From positions 1-10,652 of the forward strand of contig CALIUX010000210.1 in NCBI GenBank assembly GCA_938048505.1: a stretch of 10,652 nt of DNA, written 5' to 3'. The stretch comes from an uncultured Pseudomonadales bacterium (GTDB taxonomy: Bacteria > Pseudomonadota > Gammaproteobacteria > Pseudomonadales > Cellvibrionaceae). The notes beneath the pieces were generated by a model, which worked only from the letters and a program-made list of their open reading frames with translations, was not told the origin of the DNA and did not search any database. Below, piece by piece: positions 6,375 to 10,652 of this stretch (position 1 is its first letter; the number at the start of each line of letters is the position of its first letter). The translations under genes and the position numbers were made by a program.

Positions 6375-6459
6375 AACAAGCTCCTCTAGCTGTGTGAATA
6401 AATAATCATGCAAAAACCAATACCTTATCAGCTTAGCACTTGATAGCTGTCAAGCCAGC

Positions 6460-7218
6460 TTATTCAATTGTGCGCCAATCAATTCCGTCTTCTTGTGAGG
6501 CGAGCAGCATTTTTTCTTGTGCAAGGGGGATATGAGAAAAAGCCTGTCTAACACGCTCTTCGCTATTATTCTTCTGGCTAACATGCGCAATGATCAAGTG
6601 CTGCAAGCGCTCAAAATTTTGCTCTGCAACTAATATCGCACACTGCTGATTACTTAAATGACCCCAGTGTCCCCCAACGCGCTGCTTTAAGCTTGGCGGG
6701 TAAGGGCCGCGGGCGAGCATTTCCACATCGTAATTGGCTTCAACAATCAGAGCATCTACATCATTGTAGGCCGTAATTAATGCATCAGGAATATTGCCAG
6801 CATCCGTAAGAATACCCAGCCATTTACCGTCATGTTCAAAGCAAAATTGTACGGGCTCTTTAGCATCATGAGGCACGGCATGAACATGGATGCGAATATC
6901 ACCTACTGCTTCAGTAGTGTCTGCAGCAATCACAACCGCCTTTGGGATCGTACCCATCCTACCGGTGGCGAATGTTCCTTGAGTTGCGTAAACGGGTAAG
7001 TTGAAGCGGCGAGCTAATGCCCCTGCGCCTCGGATATGATCAATGTGCTCGTGGGTGACCAGTATAGCGTTCAATGATGAAGGGCAAATACCCTTTTCTT
7101 CAAGGCGAGGCTTAAGTCCTTTAAGAGAAAAACCACAATCAAGTAGTATACGAGTGTGCCCCGAACAAATAACAGTGGCATTGCCCTCACTGCCACTGCC
7201 TAAAGAGGTAAAACGCAT
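6460..7218 (-). CDS. MBL-fold metallohydrolase, YycJ/WalJ-like
   Basis: A 252-residue metallo-beta-lactamase-fold protein. The metal ligands are all visible: THEHIDH (HxHxDH, 56-61), H117-D118, D139 in LTDAG, and H212 in AHVS. GSGSEGNAT (8-15) near the N-terminus and GHLSN (186-190) are typical of the YycJ/WalJ/VicX branch. Members are dinuclear metal hydrolases, some linked to nuclease activity or cell-wall signalling, but the substrate of the gammaproteobacterial proteins is not known to me. It has no signal peptide and should be cytoplasmic. It lies 40 bases after bamC and probably belongs to the dapA-bamC unit, an order familiar from Pseudomonas-like genomes. There is no strong Shine-Dalgarno site before the ATG, yet the start aligns with the family N-terminus (MRFTSLGSGS). 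It is unlikely to act on beta-lactams. Confidence 0.92.
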   Translation of the reverse strand: MRFTSLGSGSEGNATVICSGHTRILLDCGFSLKGLKPRLEEKGICPSSLNAILVTHEHIDHIRGAGALARRFNLPVYATQGTFATGRMGTIPKAVVIAADTTEAVGDIRIHVHAVPHDAKEPVQFCFEHDGKWLGILTDAGNIPDALITAYNDVDALIVEANYDVEMLARGPYPPSLKQRVGGHWGHLSNQQCAILVAEQNFERLQHLIIAHVSQKNNSEERVRQAFSHIPLAQEKMLLASQEDGIDWRTIE

Positions 7219-7258
7219 TATAAAGCCAACAGGCTACTACAGAAGGAAGGCCGCACCC

Positions 7259-8413
7259 TTAAATTAGGTTACGGCGTATAGCGATCATGACCTTTTTAGC
7301 TTCTTGGTAAGGCAGTATTTCACCACGTGTATCGCGCACGCGAACAATGATTTTAGGATCATCAGTGCCATTATCCTGATAACGCGCTCGTAGCAAGTAG
7401 CCCAGTACAGGCGAGCCTTCGCTTTGGATATTAAACGCAGCAATATCACCAAAAACAGGCGTCGCAGCAGGGGACATAGCTGAAACCAGCGCTTTAAGAT
7501 CGGCTGGTGCCTGCTCAGGCATATCATCATTGCCACGGAAGGTCATCTTGCGCCAGAAACCCGGCTCATCATTCGGATCATCATAGCCAAAATAGAATGT
7601 GCCAGATGCTTTATCTTCCGTCCAGAGGTTAAGGCCTTCTTGGGTGAGTGCATGCGCTAGGGTGGCTTGAGCTCGCTCTTGGTCCAAACGAATATCAATA
7701 ACAGGCTCTTTAGATTCACGTCTCAGGGTAATTTTATCTTTACCTCCAACAGACTGCCCTAATAATGAAGCGGCGCGATTACTGACGCCTTCAGCAATGC
7801 TAACGGCAAGCTCATCCAAAAGCCAAGCTTCGCGCTCAGAATCACTTGATATTGTTGGCCAATTAGTAGGTTTAGAGCCGCCCGATATTTGCTGGTGCAA
7901 GACGTGCACTTCAGAAGAGTTTTCACGTACGCCTTTTTCAATACCAATGTGGTAGCGGCTTTGAGTTGTACTATCAACTTTAAAACTCAGCCAGTTGGTT
8001 TCAATCTCACCTGTTTTGGGCTGCGCTTTTGCGACAAGAATACCATTTCGAGCCAAAAAGCTTTGTACCAATGGCCAGACCTGGCTGGTAGGTGCTTCGG
8101 CTAAAATCCAGCGGCGCTCACCCACTTTTTGAATCTTAACGCGCGCGAATTCAGCATCTTGACTCATGGGCGCTGGGCGTGGGATAACGAGTTTGTCGTC
8201 AATGTCGACATAATCAAACTCACGCGCTTCGACATCGGGAATTCGATAGGCTGATTCAACAGAAGCCGCTTGAACGCCTGCAGGCAGGCGAATAGGTTCT
8301 AGTACACCCGCTTCTTTGTAGCGTGACTTATCAGCAGAAAAAAAACTGCAGCCTGTTAAAAGCAATGCAACCAAGGCACCGCAAGCGATGCGTGAAAAGT
8401 ACAGCTTATTCAT
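7259..8413 (-). CDS. bamC: Outer-membrane assembly lipoprotein BamC
   Basis: A BamC (NlpB) lipoprotein, an accessory part of the BAM complex that folds beta-barrel proteins into the outer membrane. From the chosen start it has 384 residues: a signal peptide ending in LLLTGC with lipidated C22, then the extended N-terminal stretch (about 26-85, with KEAGVLEPIRLPAGV) that in E. coli contacts BamD, then two helix-grip domains (about 95-205 and 235-384). I chose the ATG at 8413 because it gives a normal-length signal peptide (MNKLYFSRIACGALVALLLTGC is 22 residues, 8413-8348). The longer start at 8461 has a GGTGA-like site nine bases upstream but would give an oddly long leader of 38 residues. It follows dapA after 127 bases; dapA-bamC adjacency is conserved in many Gammaproteobacteria, including E. 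coli. Confidence 0.9.
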   Translation of the reverse strand: MNKLYFSRIACGALVALLLTGCSFFSADKSRYKEAGVLEPIRLPAGVQAASVESAYRIPDVEAREFDYVDIDDKLVIPRPAPMSQDAEFARVKIQKVGERRWILAEAPTSQVWPLVQSFLARNGILVAKAQPKTGEIETNWLSFKVDSTTQSRYHIGIEKGVRENSSEVHVLHQQISGGSKPTNWPTISSDSEREAWLLDELAVSIAEGVSNRAASLLGQSVGGKDKITLRRESKEPVIDIRLDQERAQATLAHALTQEGLNLWTEDKASGTFYFGYDDPNDEPGFWRKMTFRGNDDMPEQAPADLKALVSAMSPAATPVFGDIAAFNIQSEGSPVLGYLLRARYQDNGTDDPKIIVRVRDTRGEILPYQEAKKVMIAIRRNLI

Positions 8414-8498
8414 ATGTATCGTATCTACAATCACTATTCGAAAAACACTCTGCAAAGGCATTTCATCGCATCACCCAAAACGGATTAGCACACACCTA

Positions 8499-8530
8499 TC
8501 TGGGCGCATGCCTGACTTTATCCGCCCAGA
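8499..8530 (-). other. Hairpin in the dapA-bamC intergenic mRNA
   Basis: TCTGGGCG (8499-8506) and CGCCCAGA (8523-8530) form a perfect 8-base GC-rich stem with a 16-base loop, just after the dapA stop. No T-run follows on the minus strand, so it is not a normal terminator. It may stabilise or process the dapA end of a shared transcript, or modulate read-through into bamC. Confidence 0.5.
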
Positions 8531-8540
8531 AAGAATACGC

Positions 8541-9422
8541 TTACTGCGGAATTAAACCACTACGCTGTAAAACATCGCCCAATTGCTTGTGAAATTTTTC
8601 ATCCAATGGGGTCAATGGCAAGCGCAATGTACCACGACATTTGCCCATGCGTTCCAATGCCCACTTCACAGGGACTGGATTTGCCTCAGCAAATAACGCC
8701 TTATGCAAAGGGGTTAGAGCATCATGGATACTTTTTGCCGCATCAAGTTCACCATCAGCAATCAAATCATACATACGTACCAGCTCAGCCGGTGCAATAT
8801 TAGCCGTTACTGAAATTTCACCATGGCCGCCATGCTTAAGGAAGTCGTAGGCTGTCTCATCATCACCCGAAAGTAACATGAAGCCAGGAGAAACGAGTGG
8901 CTTAAGGTGCGTTAAGCGAGCCAAATCACCCGTAGCTTCTTTAATGCCAACAATATTTTTAACGCGAGAAAGACGCCCAACGGTCTGAGGCTTCATATCT
9001 ACAGCCGTACGGCTGGGTACGTTATAAAGAATTTGCGGGATATCAACAGAGTCTGCAACATACTTATGGTGTAAGTACAAACCGTCTTGAGAAGGCTTAT
9101 TGTAGTAGGGGGTTACCAATAGAGCCGCATCGGCTTTAGCATCTTTTGCAGCTTGCGTCAGCGCAACAGCCTCAGCCGTTGCATTGGCGCCGGTGCCAGC
9201 AATAACCGGTATACGGCCTGCAACTTGATCAACGGCTTTGCGGATTACTTCAACATGCTCTTCAATAGTCAATGTAGATGACTCACCGGTAGTGCCTGCA
9301 ACGACAATAGCATGGGTGCCTTTTTCGAGGTGCCAATCAACCAAATCATGTAGGGTTTGCCAGTCAACAGATGCATCAGCGTTCATCGGCGTAACTAACG
9401 CCACCATGCTGCCTCGAAACAT
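8541..9422 (-). CDS. dapA: 4-hydroxy-tetrahydrodipicolinate synthase
   Basis: Dihydrodipicolinate synthase, which condenses pyruvate with aspartate semialdehyde in the first committed step of lysine and meso-diaminopimelate synthesis; it acts in the cytoplasm, usually as a tetramer. The 293-residue protein spans a full TIM barrel. The key residues fall at the same numbers as in E. coli DapA: T44-T45 in GTTGES, Y107 in TPYYNKP, Y133 and R138 in YNVPSRTA, and K161 (Schiff base) in GIKEATGD. I chose the ATG at 9422 because GGAG lies six bases upstream and the protein then starts MFRGSMVALVTP, as in the family; the longer TTG start at 9437 would overlap that site. bamC and the MBL-fold gene follow in the same direction. 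No lysine riboswitch-like structure was evident upstream, though I could not fold the leader. Confidence 0.97.
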   Translation of the reverse strand: MFRGSMVALVTPMNADASVDWQTLHDLVDWHLEKGTHAIVVAGTTGESSTLTIEEHVEVIRKAVDQVAGRIPVIAGTGANATAEAVALTQAAKDAKADAALLVTPYYNKPSQDGLYLHHKYVADSVDIPQILYNVPSRTAVDMKPQTVGRLSRVKNIVGIKEATGDLARLTHLKPLVSPGFMLLSGDDETAYDFLKHGGHGEISVTANIAPAELVRMYDLIADGELDAAKSIHDALTPLHKALFAEANPVPVKWALERMGKCRGTLRLPLTPLDEKFHKQLGDVLQRSGLIPQ

Positions 9423-9902
9423 TTTCTTCTCCAACAAGTTATCACACAGTGCCTTAACGTGGAGTTCACATTAAAGGCCTGCGCTATTTTAAAGTTAAAT
9501 ATATGTTGGGCATACTGACTTGATCAGCTCAATAGAGTACAACCAACATACTAGAATTCATTTATTGTGTAATGCCCCATGACTTCTACAACTTACTACC
9601 TGCAACCTGCTAACTATCTGCAACCTACCAAGAAGCCATTGATTGCTTTACTCAAGCACATAGACGACAAAAAAGCTGTTAAAAAAGCCATATAAAAAGC
9701 AAGATAAAGACAATTTTATCATCAAAAAGGGGCGCCATCTTACTAATGCTCCTGCTTAGGAGCAAGAGGCAGCAGCAACTTAACAATCACAACTCAAATA
9801 TAAAGGACTCGTTCGCAATAATTTGCAGCCAATATAGGCAAGCCATAGCAGTAAAGGCTGCAACAATAGTGAATACAAAAGCGAATGAAACGAAAAATGC
9901 AT
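9423..9902. other. Gene-free region between the acyltransferase and dapA
   Basis: This 480-base AT-rich gap should hold the 3' end of the acyltransferase transcript and the dapA promoter. I found no convincing -35/-10 pair for dapA. CTGCAACCT occurs twice, 18 bases apart (9600-9608 and 9618-9626). A perfect small hairpin lies at 9747-9764. No tRNA or credible small coding sequence is visible; a plus-strand frame from 9746 runs into the acyltransferase gene in antisense and is not supported. Confidence 0.55.
9747..9764 (-). terminator. Hairpin downstream of the acyltransferase, possible terminator
   Basis: TGCTCCT (9747-9753) and AGGAGCA (9758-9764) form a perfect 7-base stem with a GCTT loop, about 140 bases past the acyltransferase stop. 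On the minus strand it is followed by ATTAGTAAG rather than a T-run; a TTTTT run comes only about 20 bases later, after GGCGCC. The compact stem-loop suits an RNA 3' structure, but intrinsic termination is uncertain. Confidence 0.35.
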
Positions 9903-10652
9903 CTATCCGCGCTTACCCTTTTCAATTCCAACCTGAGCATAAAGATCTGACTCGCCTTCTGGGCGTGTCTTGAAGCGACGATGGACCCAAAGGTACTGCT
10001 CTGGCGCGAGTAAAACAGCTTGCTCTACAATCGTATTAATGCGTACTGTATCAGTATATTCGTCACCACTAGGGAAGTCTGCCAACGGCGGATGAACAAC
10101 ATAGTGGTAACCCCCTCCGGGCTTGCGTAAACAGGTAAAGGGGATGACTTTCGCATTACCTAACCTAGCAATTTTAGCAGTAGCCGTAATAGTCGCCGCA
10201 GACACACCAAAAAAAGGCACGAAAATACTGTGAGTCGCACCGTAATCTTGATCGGGGGCATACCAAATGGGTCGCCCTTGCTTAAGCCTACGTATGATCA
10301 TGCGAATATCACCACGCTCAATAGCCACATTGCCAGGGTTAAAGCGTTCACGGCAACTGCGCTGAATCAAATCATAAACAGGGTTGGCATGCTTGCGGTA
10401 GCTACCATCAATAGAGTGTTTTAGTACCGAAAAAATGCCACCACAATCTAGATGCGTAAAGTGCATCCCCATCAGCAGTACACCCTGCCCTGCAGCCTCA
10501 GCTTCTTTTAAGTGGTGTAAGCCTTCATATGTCACAAGCTTTTCGAGACGCCAGCGAGGCCAAAACCAAGCAATGCCCAGTTCAAAAACGCCGATACCTA
10601 ATGATTCAATATGCTGCCGAACAAGTGTGGCTTGCTCGGCAGCGCTCATATT
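9903..10652 (-). CDS. LpxL/LpxM/HtrB-family lipid A acyltransferase, N-terminus cut by the window
   Basis: The C-terminal 249 residues of a lysophospholipid acyltransferase-like enzyme. Family members add a secondary acyl chain from acyl-ACP to Kdo2-lipid A at the inner face of the inner membrane. The catalytic HX4D motif is present as HFTHLD (63-68 counted from the first visible ATG). Other family features are FELGIAWFWPRWR (22-34), YAPDQDYG and the C-terminal WVHRRFKTRPEG. E. coli LpxL and LpxM are about 306-323 residues, so some 60-70 residues, including the membrane anchor, lie beyond the right edge. The frame stays open through the edge (an AAT codon precedes ATG 10649), so that ATG is internal, not the start. 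Whether it is the LpxL or LpxM type cannot be decided from this part. The gene ends normally with TAG. Confidence 0.92.
   Translation of the reverse strand, partial: NMSAAEQATLVRQHIESLGIGVFELGIAWFWPRWRLEKLVTYEGLHHLKEAEAAGQGVLLMGMHFTHLDCGGIFSVLKHSIDGSYRKHANPVYDLIQRSCRERFNPGNVAIERGDIRMIIRRLKQGRPIWYAPDQDYGATHSIFVPFFGVSAATITATAKIARLGNAKVIPFTCLRKPGGGYHYVVHPPLADFPSGDEYTDTVRINTIVEQAVLLAPEQYLWVHRRFKTRPEGESDLYAQVGIEKGKRG

Noticed and set aside
6375..6413. Upstream TTG start for the PilZ gene
   Set aside because: AGAGGAG lies inside the extension, six bases before the ATG at 6374, and PilZ proteins commonly begin with an ERRRFTR-like segment.
6460..7218. MBL-fold protein as a beta-lactamase
   Set aside because: There is no signal peptide, and the motifs fit the cytoplasmic YycJ/WalJ branch in a dapA-bamC context.
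9423..9437. Upstream TTG start for dapA
   Set aside because: The GGAG ribosome site lies inside this extension, and the family starts at MFxGS, so the ATG at 9422 is preferred.
9746..9973. 75-codon plus-strand frame next to the acyltransferase
   Set aside because: It runs antisense into the real acyltransferase gene, has low-complexity N/Q/K content and no ribosome site.

Overview
The window looks like chromosomal DNA of a moderately AT-rich gammaproteobacterium. The main evidence is the dapA-bamC-metallo-beta-lactamase-fold gene order, which I know from Pseudomonas-like and related marine Gammaproteobacteria, plus an LpxL/LpxM-type lipid A acyltransferase and a YiaD-like OmpA lipoprotein. 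A marine Cellvibrionales-type host is my guess; the sequence alone cannot fix the genus. Every supported gene lies on the minus strand, so transcription runs right to left.

Right half, in transcription order: the 3' part of an LpxL-family acyltransferase (cut by the window edge); a 480-base gap; dapA (lysine/diaminopimelate synthesis); bamC (outer-membrane assembly lipoprotein); a YycJ/WalJ-like MBL-fold hydrolase; and a small single-domain PilZ protein in the place where purC often lies. This is envelope and cell-wall housekeeping with a c-di-GMP effector at the end. A 494-base gap follows, then a monocistronic OmpA/YiaD-type lipoprotein closed by a very clear intrinsic terminator.

Left half: a compact three-gene unit made of a BlaI/MecI-type repressor, a BlaR1-like M56 membrane metalloprotease whose C-terminus is a TonB domain instead of a penicillin-binding sensor, and a stand-alone TonB. 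A 65-base near-perfect palindrome sits on the predicted promoter of this unit and holds four regularly spaced TGCTA/TAGCA half-sites, so autoregulation by the BlaI homologue is very likely. This looks like a proteolytic signalling module rewired from beta-lactam sensing to something involving TonB or the envelope, and it is the most interesting object in the window. No beta-lactamase, exbB or exbD gene is present here.

Further left lies a PAS-GGDEF diguanylate cyclase with intact active and inhibitory sites and a cysteine-rich PAS domain, followed by about 700 bases without a gene that contain several inverted repeats and a small tandem repeat. The cyclase and the PilZ protein are a possible c-di-GMP producer/effector pair, but nothing here links them directly.

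Starts were moved downstream of the longest open frame for dapA, bamC and the PilZ gene, on the basis of Shine-Dalgarno sites, signal-peptide logic or family alignment.
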